This document shows, one piece after another, positions 1 through 5,805 of a stretch of DNA of 5,805 nucleotides. Both the position numbers and the translations under genes were made by a program. The stretch covers positions 1-5,805 of the forward strand of contig CAMNMY010000060.1 in the NCBI GenBank assembly GCA_946545105.1. Direction: 5' to 3'. Origin of the DNA: an uncultured Clostridia bacterium. Lineage in GTDB: Bacteria > Bacillota_A > Clostridia > Christensenellales > UBA3700. Within the stretch, counting starts at the first letter, position 1. Each line of letters starts with the position of its first letter. The notes below the pieces were generated by a model. The model worked only from the letters and a program-made list of their open reading frames with translations, had not been told where the DNA came from and did no database searches.

Positions 1-102
1 CTTTCCTTGTAAAGATATATCTGCCGTATATTTTTCAACCTTGTCTGGATCGTTTACTGCAATATATAAATCAATGAAATCACAATCTATATCTGGTTTA
101 AT
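1..102 (-). pseudogene. Continuation of the GH2 reading frame beyond the in-frame TAG, running off the window
   Basis: Downstream of the TAG at 103-105 the same frame stays open for 34 codons to the window edge. It reads IKPDIDCDFIDLYIAVNDPD and then KVEKYTADISLQGK. The first part is what is expected after VYIEKI at the end of a GH2 sugar-binding domain: the linker and first strands of the following immunoglobulin-like domain. The interruption is therefore a single stop codon without a frameshift. There is no ATG in this stretch that could restart translation. It could be a nonsense mutation (pseudogene), a base error, or a read-through or recoded codon. The rest of the gene, including the catalytic barrel, lies outside the window. 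Confidence 0.7.
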
Positions 103-672
103 CTAAATCTTTTCAATGTATACTTGTGGAACATTTTCTATCCATACGCTTTGCCATATACCAGATGTAGGTGTATACCAAATACCGCTATGAACAAGCT
201 TTTGTTTTCCTCTTTGTTGTGTGCCAGTATCTGAAGGATCTTGAACCAAAACTATAAGTTCATTATCCCCTACTTCTTTTAGCGCATCTTTAATATTTAT
301 CGTGAAATTAAAATAGCCACCTTTATGTTCGCAAATTTTTTGACCATTTAAAAATACAATACATTTATAATCTACAGCATCAAAATGCAAAAGAGGTATC
401 ATACTCTTTGCTTTATGCTTGAAATATGTTCTATATACTAGTGTTTGATTTGGTTTAAATTCTCTTTCTACTTGAGATAGTGAACTTTCTATTGCAAATG
501 GAACTAAAATCTTCCCTTCATATTTAAAGTCTTGCAAAGTATCTATTAGTTCATCAACTACGCAATAATCCCAAAGACCATTTAGATTTTTCCACTCAGG
601 TCTAACCAATTGTGGTCTTGGATATTCGTTATGCGGAATTTGACCTACTTCGTACTTTGTCTTTAATGCCAT
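103..672 (-). CDS. GH2-type glycoside hydrolase, N-terminal sugar-binding domain, ended early by in-frame TAG
   Basis: This is the 5' part of a glycoside hydrolase family 2 gene (beta-galactosidase, beta-glucuronidase or beta-mannosidase class; substrate not decidable here). The 189 residues read before the stop carry typical GH2 N-terminal jelly-roll motifs: YPRPQLVRPEWKNLNGLWDY at 17-36, VPFAIESSLS at 57-66, VYRTYF at 79-84, the strand HFDAVDYKCIVFLNG at 96-110, GGYFNF at 118-123 and SGIWYTPTSGIWQSVWIE at 162-179. The ATG at 670-672 fits because the first family motif begins about 16 residues later and the GH3 stop and ribosome binding site lie just upstream. There is no signal peptide, so the product should be cytoplasmic. 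Related proteins usually run to about 600 residues or more, with the catalytic glutamates in a C-terminal TIM barrel. A product ending here would lack the barrel and could not be an active hydrolase. It follows the GH3 gene by 7 nt. GH2 assignment is confident; whether the gene is functional is not. Confidence 0.85.
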   Translation of the reverse strand: MALKTKYEVGQIPHNEYPRPQLVRPEWKNLNGLWDYCVVDELIDTLQDFKYEGKILVPFAIESSLSQVEREFKPNQTLVYRTYFKHKAKSMIPLLHFDAVDYKCIVFLNGQKICEHKGGYFNFTINIKDALKEVGDNELIVLVQDPSDTGTQQRGKQKLVHSGIWYTPTSGIWQSVWIENVPQVYIEKI

Positions 673-673
673 A

Positions 674-682
674 TGCTTCCTA
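674..682 (-). promoter_or_regulatory. Ribosome binding site of the GH2 gene overlapping the GH3 stop codon
   Basis: On the minus strand the junction reads TAGGAAGCATATG. The TAG that ends the GH3 gene contributes its AG to a short AGGAAG Shine-Dalgarno element, 3 nt before the ATG (5 nt counted from the GGA core). The element is weaker and closer than those upstream. The overlap suggests that GH2 translation is coupled to termination of GH3. Confidence 0.55.
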
Positions 683-3091
683 TTTATTCTTTACTTTGCC
701 TATTGTCTTAAATAGACCACCAATCATTTTAAAGAAGCCTTTTGTTCTATGCTTGTTTGCCCAAAGTAGCATACCATCCATAATCTCTTCATCTAAAAGA
801 CCTTGTGTTACGCCATTTAAACCACGCAATGGCATTTCTATCATACCTTGTGTAATCATAAGCATAGTTGTAAAGTCTGCGTTCTTAACTTGAGATTTAA
901 TAACCTTTGGAGCAACCCACATGATTACCTTACCAATTAGACAACATCTCAAATCACCAATGGTTGCATTCTTATCAAATTGTCCTCTCTTTGTTGGGAC
1001 ATTCTCTGGAATTTCGCCCTTATATAACTTTTTGAAGTCTTCTTGAGAAATGCTCTTTGCGTTTTCCATGTTGTAATAAATTGGACACTCCTCTATATAA
1101 TTCTCAACTTCAACTTTCTTGTCTAAATCTTTTTTATCTATAACTTCACTTAATCTAATATCTCTTGATGAAGCACCAACTAAGATTTCATATTTACCAT
1201 TTGTTGCTGACCAATCATTAATCTTTGTGTTATAGAAAGCAAAGCTACGCTTATTTAATTCAAGTTCAACTTTAACCTCTTCGCCAGCTTTTACAAATAC
1301 TTTCTTAAAGCCCTTTAATTCCTTATCTGCTTTAAATACTTTTGGTTCTAAATCTCTAATGTATAATTGGCAAACTTCTTTACCATCAACCTTTCCTACA
1401 TTCTTTATTGTGAATGAAACTTTGTTACCATCTACAACAAGATTTGAGTATTCAAATTGCGTATAAGATAGACCATATCCAAATGGGAATAATACATTCT
1501 TCTTTGCTGTATCATAATATCTATAGCCAACAAAAATTGATTCTCTATGCTCTACACATTTTGGTCCCATTGGGAATAATTCTGCATTTATATTATCTTC
1601 AAGTTGAATTGGATAAGTTTCTGCGATTTTGCCAGATGGATTGACTTTTCCATAGATTATATCTCTTATGGCTTCACCGCCAGCCTCGCCTGGAAGATAT
1701 GCATTTAGAAGAGTTTTAACATCTTCAATCCATGGCATTTCAATTGGTGAACCACCAAGTAATACAAATATTGCATTCTTGTTAATACCAGCAATAGCTC
1801 TTACTAAATCATCTTGAGCTGATGGAATAGATAGGTGTGCTCTATCCATACCTTCAGTTTCATATTCATCTGTTAAACCAATAAATACTATAACTTTCTT
1901 ATCTGTATTTGCTGCAGCTACTGCATCTTCAAATATAGCCTTGTTATATCCATCTCCTTGAAGAGTATAACCTTGATGGAAATCTACATTAACGCCATCT
2001 TCTTTCATAGCGTCAATGAAGTTTACTAATTTATATGGATTGATTCTAGATGAACCAGCTCCTTGATATCTAAATGTATTTGCAAGTTCACCAATTACTA
2101 CTACATCTTTTTCTTTAATTGGCAAAACTTTGTTTTCATTCTTTAGAAGAACTATAGATTCTTGAGCCATTTCTTTTGCTACTTGATGTGCTTTTTCGTA
2201 ATCAGCCTTATAATCCTTTTCTAAATACTTTTGGCCTTTGAATACTAATTCAAGCACACGCTCAACGACTTTATCTAGTTCCTCTTCTGTTAGTTCGCCA
2301 TTTTTAATGGCTTCAACTATTTCTTTGTCTGTTCTTCCACCGCAAGCTGGCATCTCTAAATCTAGTCCTGCTCTAACGCCTTGAACTCTATCGTTAACAG
2401 CGTTCCAATCAGAAACTACTAATCCTTTATATCCCCATTCATCACGAAGGATATCTGTCAATAATCTCTTATTGTCTGAAGAATATACGCCATTGATTCT
2501 ATTGTATGAACACATAATTGTCCAAGGTTGAGCCTTAACAGCTTCTTCAAATGGAGCAAGATAAATTTCTCTTAATGCTCTTTCATCAACAACTGCAGAT
2601 ATTGTCATTCTTAACTTTTCTTGGTTGTTTGCTGCAAAGTGCTTTAGTGATGTTCCTACATTATATTTTTGACAAGATTCAATATATGCTCTTGCTAATT
2701 TTCCTGCTAAATAAGGGTCTTCTGAGAAGTATTCAAAATTTCTTCCGCAAAGTGGAGATCTTTTAATGTTTGTTCCTGGTCCTAAAATTACTGATACTTT
2801 TTGATCTTTACATTCGTAAGCAATTTGCTCTGCAACTTTTGCTACAGCCTCTTCATTCCAAGAAGCAGCCATATTTACAGCTGGTGGAAATGCAGTAGCT
2901 GGGAATGATCTCTTCACTCCTACATCAGTATCTGTATCATCTTCCTTTCTTAATCCGTGAGGTCCATCTGAAACAAATGTAGATGGAATATTTAATCTTT
3001 CAATTGGCTTAGTTGTCCAGAAATCTCTACCTGAACATAAAGAAGCTTTCTCTTCAAGTGTCATACTTGAGATTAGTTCCTTTAACTCCAT
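680..3091 (-). CDS. Glycoside hydrolase family 3 (beta-glucosidase/beta-xylosidase type), cytoplasmic, with C-terminal extension
   Basis: This is a complete 803-residue GH3 enzyme, predicted to cleave terminal non-reducing beta-linked glucose or xylose by the retaining mechanism. The N-terminal TIM barrel (about 1-290) has SDGPHGLRK at 41-49, GRNFEYFSEDP at 116-126, SLKHFAANNQE at 148-158, CSYNRINGV at 194-202 and GLVVSDWNAV at 223-232, where Asp228 is the expected nucleophile. The alpha/beta sandwich domain (about 310-545) has ESIVLLKNE at 311-319, ETEGMDR at 411-417 with Glu413 the likely acid/base by family analogy, LPGEAGGEA at 466-474 and FPFGYGLSYT at 535-544. A fibronectin III-like domain follows (about 550-640), then an extension of about 155 residues ending in a basic amphipathic segment. 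No PA14 insert and no signal peptide are seen, so it should act in the cytoplasm on imported substrates. The ATG has a strong ribosome binding site and the MTLEEKASLCSG motif begins ten residues in. It starts 17 nt after V-ATPase subunit D and precedes a GH2 gene by 7 nt. Exact substrate cannot be read from the sequence. Confidence 0.95.
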   Translation of the reverse strand: MELKELISSMTLEEKASLCSGRDFWTTKPIERLNIPSTFVSDGPHGLRKEDDTDTDVGVKRSFPATAFPPAVNMAASWNEEAVAKVAEQIAYECKDQKVSVILGPGTNIKRSPLCGRNFEYFSEDPYLAGKLARAYIESCQKYNVGTSLKHFAANNQEKLRMTISAVVDERALREIYLAPFEEAVKAQPWTIMCSYNRINGVYSSDNKRLLTDILRDEWGYKGLVVSDWNAVNDRVQGVRAGLDLEMPACGGRTDKEIVEAIKNGELTEEELDKVVERVLELVFKGQKYLEKDYKADYEKAHQVAKEMAQESIVLLKNENKVLPIKEKDVVVIGELANTFRYQGAGSSRINPYKLVNFIDAMKEDGVNVDFHQGYTLQGDGYNKAIFEDAVAAANTDKKVIVFIGLTDEYETEGMDRAHLSIPSAQDDLVRAIAGINKNAIFVLLGGSPIEMPWIEDVKTLLNAYLPGEAGGEAIRDIIYGKVNPSGKIAETYPIQLEDNINAELFPMGPKCVEHRESIFVGYRYYDTAKKNVLFPFGYGLSYTQFEYSNLVVDGNKVSFTIKNVGKVDGKEVCQLYIRDLEPKVFKADKELKGFKKVFVKAGEEVKVELELNKRSFAFYNTKINDWSATNGKYEILVGASSRDIRLSEVIDKKDLDKKVEVENYIEECPIYYNMENAKSISQEDFKKLYKGEIPENVPTKRGQFDKNATIGDLRCCLIGKVIMWVAPKVIKSQVKNADFTTMLMITQGMIEMPLRGLNGVTQGLLDEEIMDGMLLWANKHRTKGFFKMIGGLFKTIGKVKNK

Positions 3092-3098
3092 AACCCTT

Positions 3099-3105
3099 CT
3101 CCTTT
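3099..3105 (-). promoter_or_regulatory. Strong ribosome binding site of the GH3 gene
   Basis: The minus strand reads AAAGGAG followed by a 7-nt spacer AAGGGTT and the ATG at 3089-3091. This near-perfect Shine-Dalgarno fixes the GH3 start. It fills most of the 17-nt gap after the subunit D stop (TAG, 3109-3111), leaving no room there for a promoter or a terminator. Confidence 0.8.
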
Positions 3106-3108
3106 AAC

Positions 3109-3738
3109 CTATTTTTGAATGATGGTCTTAACCTTCATTAAACGTACTGTGTTAGATCTTTCAGCTTCATCAAGTTTCATTGTAATATCTGAAATTGCTT
3201 CTTCTGTTTGTGGGATCATAACATATTCTAGAGCGTTAACTCTTCTTCTATTCTTTTCAATCTCAATAGCAAGCATATTACATGTCTTTTCTACTTCTGC
3301 AAGTTCAACCATCTTTACAAGTAGTTCTGAAATTGTAGCAATAGACGAATCTAATTCTGCTGTTACTGATGCAAATGAATAAGGATATTTTTCTTTTGCT
3401 TCGCTCTCTTCAATTGTAATCTTTGGTACTTGAACAGCCATTACATTTGCTGTGTCCAACTTTAGAGAAACTTGAGTTCCTGGCATTGCTACCGCTTCTT
3501 GGATTTGAGCCTCATCAGATACAGATTTTGCAAGCAAGAACTTAGTTAATGCGTTTGCTAAATCTACCTCTATATCTTCTCTTAATCTCTTATCCTCTTT
3601 TGCATAGCCAACGAAACGTCTAATCATTTCATCAGACTTATCTTTCAATAGCTTATGTCCACGTGATGCCATCTTTAAACGTTCTTTCAAACGCTTAAGT
3701 TCCATACGTGTAGGATTTACTCTTAATTTCTCTGCCAT
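3109..3738 (-). CDS. ntpD: V/A-type ATPase subunit D (central rotor stalk)
   Basis: Subunit D is the long coiled-coil shaft of the V/A-type ATPase that turns inside the A3B3 head and links it to the membrane ring, on the cytoplasmic face. The 209-residue product matches the usual family length (about 200-220). The N-terminal helix carries VNPTRMELKRLKERLKMASR at 7-26 followed by GHKLLKDKSDEMIRRF (27-42), a well-known signature. The central part (about 85-120) is non-helical, and the C-terminal helix has EIEKNRRRVNALEYVMIPQ at 159-177 and ERSNTVRLMKVK at 193-204. Both ends are charged heptad-like helices, as expected of an antiparallel coiled coil. The ATG at 3736-3738 is 8 nt after the subunit B stop. 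D is the last ATPase gene visible; a GH3 gene follows after 17 nt. It ends in TAG. Identification is secure; the symbol follows Enterococcus ntp usage. Confidence 0.96.
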   Translation of the reverse strand: MAEKLRVNPTRMELKRLKERLKMASRGHKLLKDKSDEMIRRFVGYAKEDKRLREDIEVDLANALTKFLLAKSVSDEAQIQEAVAMPGTQVSLKLDTANVMAVQVPKITIEESEAKEKYPYSFASVTAELDSSIATISELLVKMVELAEVEKTCNMLAIEIEKNRRRVNALEYVMIPQTEEAISDITMKLDEAERSNTVRLMKVKTIIQK

Positions 3739-3743
3739 AGTTG

Positions 3744-3749
3744 TCCTTA
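3744..3749 (-). promoter_or_regulatory. Ribosome binding site of subunit D overlapping the subunit B stop
   Basis: The minus strand reads TAAGGACAACTATG. The TAA that ends subunit B is also the start of the Shine-Dalgarno TAAGGA, with a 5-nt spacer to the subunit D ATG. This layout favours translational coupling of B and D, which must be made in a 3:1 ratio, so the weaker element (compared with that of B) may help lower D output. The ratio argument is an inference. Confidence 0.65.
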
Positions 3750-5126
3750 TTTCTTAATTGGATCGTAATACTTCTCTAAGTAAACGTCCTTAATACGCTT
3801 CATTTCTGCTCTTGGTAAGATAGTTAATAACTTCCAACCAATATCTAGAGTCTCTAAAATGCTTCTGTTTTCGTTAAAGCCTTGGTTGATGTAAATCTTT
3901 TCGAATTCATCAGCAAATTTTGCATATAGTTTATCTACATCTGTCAAAGCTGAATCACCTAAGATTGCAGATAATTCTTTTGCTTCTTTACCTGTAGCAT
4001 ATGCTGCAAATAATTGGTTCATTTGGTTAGAGTGATCTGCTCTAGTTTTGCCTTCACCAATACCTTTTGCTTTCAAACGAGATAGAGATGGTAAAACATC
4101 GATAGGTGGATTATATCCTTTCTTGTATAAATCACGAGATAGGATAATTTGTCCTTCTGTAATATATCCAGTTAAGTCTGGAATTGGGTGAGTTTTATCA
4201 TCTTCAGGCATTGTTAGAATTGGGATTTGAGTAATAGAACCCTTGCATCCCTTGATTCTTCCTGCTCTTTCATACATTGTAGCCAAGTCAGTATATAGAT
4301 AGCCTGGATATCCACGTCTTCCTGGAACTTCCTTTCTTGCTGCAGATACTTCACGTAAAGCTTCGCAGTAGTTTGTAATATCTGTCATAATAACAAGAAC
4401 GTGCATTCCCTTTTCAAATGCTAAGTATTCAGCAGTAGTTAGGGCCATTTTTGGTGTAGCCAATCTTTCTACAGCTGGGTCGTTAGCAAGGTTAATAAAC
4501 ATAACTGATCTTTCAATAGCACCAGTCTTTCTGAAGTCTTGCATGAAGAATTCAGCTTCTTCGTATGTAATACCTAAAGCGGCAAATACAACGGCGAACT
4601 TTTCATCTTGACCTAAAACCTTAGCTTGTCTTGCGATTTGAGCAGCAAGTTCAGCGTGTGGCAAACCAGATGCACTAAATACTGGCAACTTTTGTCCTCT
4701 AACTAGAGTGTTCAAACCATCAATAGCAGATATACCAGTTTGAATAAATTCATCTGGATAATCACGAGCTGCTGGGTTGATAGGTTGACCATTAATATCC
4801 ATTCTCTTTTCTGGAATAATTGGAGCTCCACCATCTTTTGGATTACCAAGTCCATCAAATACTCTTCCTAACATATCTTCAGATAGAGATACTGTTAAAC
4901 TTCTTCCTAAGAATCTTGCCTTAGATGTAGACATTTGAATACCTTGTGCATTTTCAAACAATTGCACCATGGCCTTGTCTCCATTTACTTCCAATACTTT
5001 TCCTTTTCTTATTGAACCATCTTCACCTGCGATTTCTACAAGTTCATCATAAGTAACGCCCTCTACGCCATCAACTAGCATAAGTGGTCCAACGATTTCT
5101 CTAATTGTCTTATATTCTTTTAACAT
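3747..5126 (-). CDS. ntpB: V/A-type ATPase subunit B (non-catalytic head subunit)
   Basis: Subunit B alternates with catalytic subunit A in the A3B3 hexamer of the V/A-type ATPase, which couples ATP hydrolysis or synthesis to transport of H+ or Na+ across the membrane. The 459-residue length is typical. In order: an N-terminal beta-barrel with [23 protein letters not shown] (10-32); [21 protein letters not shown] (80-100); the degenerate nucleotide-binding loop [14 protein letters not shown] (148-161), which lacks the GKT of the catalytic subunit and marks this as [16 protein letters not shown] (185-199); [20 protein letters not shown] (247-266); [22 protein letters not shown] (268-289); and PSLSRL (346-351) with Arg350 in the position of the residue reaching into the catalytic A site. 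A C-terminal helical domain follows. The start has a strong ribosome binding site and follows subunit A by 11 nt. The ion cannot be assigned because the membrane ring subunit is not in the window. Confidence 0.98.
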   Translation of the reverse strand: MLKEYKTIREIVGPLMLVDGVEGVTYDELVEIAGEDGSIRKGKVLEVNGDKAMVQLFENAQGIQMSTSKARFLGRSLTVSLSEDMLGRVFDGLGNPKDGGAPIIPEKRMDINGQPINPAARDYPDEFIQTGISAIDGLNTLVRGQKLPVFSASGLPHAELAAQIARQAKVLGQDEKFAVVFAALGITYEEAEFFMQDFRKTGAIERSVMFINLANDPAVERLATPKMALTTAEYLAFEKGMHVLVIMTDITNYCEALREVSAARKEVPGRRGYPGYLYTDLATMYERAGRIKGCKGSITQIPILTMPEDDKTHPIPDLTGYITEGQIILSRDLYKKGYNPPIDVLPSLSRLKAKGIGEGKTRADHSNQMNQLFAAYATGKEAKELSAILGDSALTDVDKLYAKFADEFEKIYINQGFNENRSILETLDIGWKLLTILPRAEMKRIKDVYLEKYYDPIKK

Positions 5127-5133
5127 CGTATCT

Positions 5134-5140
5134 CTCCTTA
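5134..5140 (-). promoter_or_regulatory. Ribosome binding site of subunit B overlapping the subunit A stop
   Basis: The minus strand reads TAAGGAGAGATACGATG. The subunit A stop TAA forms the start of the strong Shine-Dalgarno TAAGGAG, with a 7-nt spacer to the subunit B ATG. Ribosomes ending A sit directly on the site for B, which suits the 1:1 stoichiometry of these two subunits. Confidence 0.75.
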
Positions 5141-5805
5141 TTCTTCCCTGTATGTATCAGCAAGTTGTTGCTTCATATCTTTTTCAATTTGAGCATATTT
5201 TGCATCTACTTCTTCTTCAATAACATATTTAGCTCTACCAATTGCTTCTTTTGCCTTGATTGAAATAACATCATTTAGATCTGCATCATTTTCCAAAGCA
5301 ATCAAACTTTCGTGGTGGCATTGAAGAATTAGTTTCAACATCTTATATTGCTTATGCATACTTGCATATGTATCAACTTCATCAAAAGCATCTTGTTGCA
5401 AATAGTCTTCTCTTAAAGACTTAGCTGTTTCCATCAATACTCTATCTTTATCTGAAAGTGCATCGATACCAACTAATCTTACAATTTCGTTTAATGAAGA
5501 TTCTTCTTGCAAAATAGCCATAGCCTCTGTTCTTAACTCTGCCCATTCTGTATTGATATTATCTCTATACCAATCTCCTAATTTATCTAGATACAAAGAG
5601 TAACTTTGAATCCAGTCAATTGCTGGGAAGTGTCTCTTGTATGCCAATGAAGAACTTAATCCCCAGAATACTTTTACAATTCTCAATGTTGCTTGAGTAA
5701 CTGGCTCAGACAAATCGCCTCCTGGAGGTGATACGGCTGAAATAGCTGTTACTGAACCTGTTCTTTCATCAGAGCCAAGTGTCTTTACAATACCTGCTCT
5801 TTCAT
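5138..5805 (-). CDS. ntpA: V/A-type ATPase catalytic subunit A, C-terminal part (5' end outside the window)
   Basis: Subunit A is the ATP-hydrolysing subunit of the V/A-type ATPase head. Only the last 221 residues are visible, out of a usual length near 585-600. The frame is open from the right edge, and the first visible residues ERAG are part of the family's conserved YERAG. Next come [15 protein letters not shown] (visible residues 16-30) and [20 protein letters not shown] (31-50), then [19 protein letters not shown] (about 55-73) and a long C-terminal helical region rich in Asp, Glu and Gln. These are hallmark subunit A sequences. The catalytic P-loop lies upstream, outside the window. 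A TTG at 5711-5713 is an internal leucine codon within [13 protein letters not shown], not a start. The gene ends in TAA, inside the ribosome binding site of subunit B. Nothing unusual is seen. Confidence 0.96.
   Translation of the reverse strand, partial: ERAGIVKTLGSDERTGSVTAISAVSPPGGDLSEPVTQATLRIVKVFWGLSSSLAYKRHFPAIDWIQSYSLYLDKLGDWYRDNINTEWAELRTEAMAILQEESSLNEIVRLVGIDALSDKDRVLMETAKSLREDYLQQDAFDEVDTYASMHKQYKMLKLILQCHHESLIALENDADLNDVISIKAKEAIGRAKYVIEEEVDAKYAQIEKDMKQQLADTYREE

Noticed and set aside
62..102. Possible hairpin after the in-frame TAG that might promote read-through
   Set aside because: Only a short stem of A-T pairs (ATATA with TATAT) can be drawn around a long loop. It would be unstable and does not resemble a known recoding element.
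612..893. Plus-strand open frame of 93 codons spanning the GH3/GH2 junction
   Set aside because: It lies opposite two genes with clear family motifs, has no recognisable domain, and its hydrophobic composition is what the complement of such genes gives.
1414..1644. Plus-strand open frame of 76 codons
   Set aside because: It lies fully within the conserved GH3 gene on the other strand and shows no domain of its own.
2551..2766. Plus-strand open frame of 71 codons, hydrophobic
   Set aside because: It is antisense to the GH3 TIM barrel, in the region coding for the conserved SLKHFAANNQE and GRNFEYFSEDP motifs. Its hydrophobicity is a by-product of the opposite strand's codons.
3092..3108. Rho-independent terminator between subunit D and GH3
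   Set aside because: The 17-nt gap is a purine-rich ribosome binding site with no inverted repeat or T-tract.
3179..3207. TACAAT on the minus strand inside ntpD as a -10 box for a GH3 promoter
   Set aside because: No -35-like sequence is found at a suitable distance, and such hexamers are frequent by chance in AT-rich coding DNA.
3119..3382. Plus-strand open frame of 87 codons with Ser/Ile-rich product
   Set aside because: It is antisense to the conserved C-terminal helix of subunit D. The Ser/Ile richness mirrors Glu/Asp/Asn codons on the other strand.
5711..5713. TTG as a possible start of a 191-residue protein on the minus strand
   Set aside because: The frame is open upstream to the window edge and encodes the conserved SPPGGD of subunit A, so this TTG is an internal leucine.

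Overview
This window is AT-rich, and all five genes I can support lie on the minus strand, so transcription runs from position 5805 toward position 1. It looks like the chromosome of a low-GC, fermentative Bacillota (Clostridia-like) bacterium, quite possibly from a gut or rumen. The reasons are a bacterial V/A-type ATPase, AGA-rich arginine codons, strong AAGGAG-type ribosome binding sites, and a glycoside hydrolase family 3 (GH3) enzyme whose N-terminal motifs resemble those of Lachnospiraceae-type enzymes. The taxonomic call is an inference; no marker in the window settles it.

The right half (3109-5805) is the distal end of a V/A-type ATPase operon in the usual order A, B, D. It holds the C-terminal part of catalytic subunit A (its 5' end is outside the window), complete subunit B and complete central-stalk subunit D. 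Gaps are 11 and 8 nt, and each upstream TAA stop is embedded in the next gene's Shine-Dalgarno sequence.

The left half (1-3091) holds two glycoside hydrolase genes. A complete 803-codon GH3 gene starts only 17 nt after the subunit D stop, with no terminator or promoter visible between them. After a 7-nt gap comes the start of a GH2-type gene with a clear sugar-binding jelly-roll domain. The GH2 frame is broken by an in-frame TAG at codon 190 (103-105), yet sense coding of the same character continues to the window edge. Neither hydrolase has a signal peptide, so both are expected in the cytoplasm, acting on imported oligosaccharides or glycosides.

The two parts have no biochemical link beyond energy metabolism. 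The ATPase couples ATP to ion movement across the membrane and the hydrolases release sugars for fermentation. Their tight spacing suggests one transcript or a hitchhiking insertion behind the ATPase operon. I see no RNA gene, mobile element, CRISPR array or long intergenic region. The points most worth a second look are the in-frame TAG in the GH2 gene, the ATPase-to-hydrolase junction, and the basic amphipathic C-terminal tail of the GH3 protein. I do not see convincing evidence of a wholly new system.
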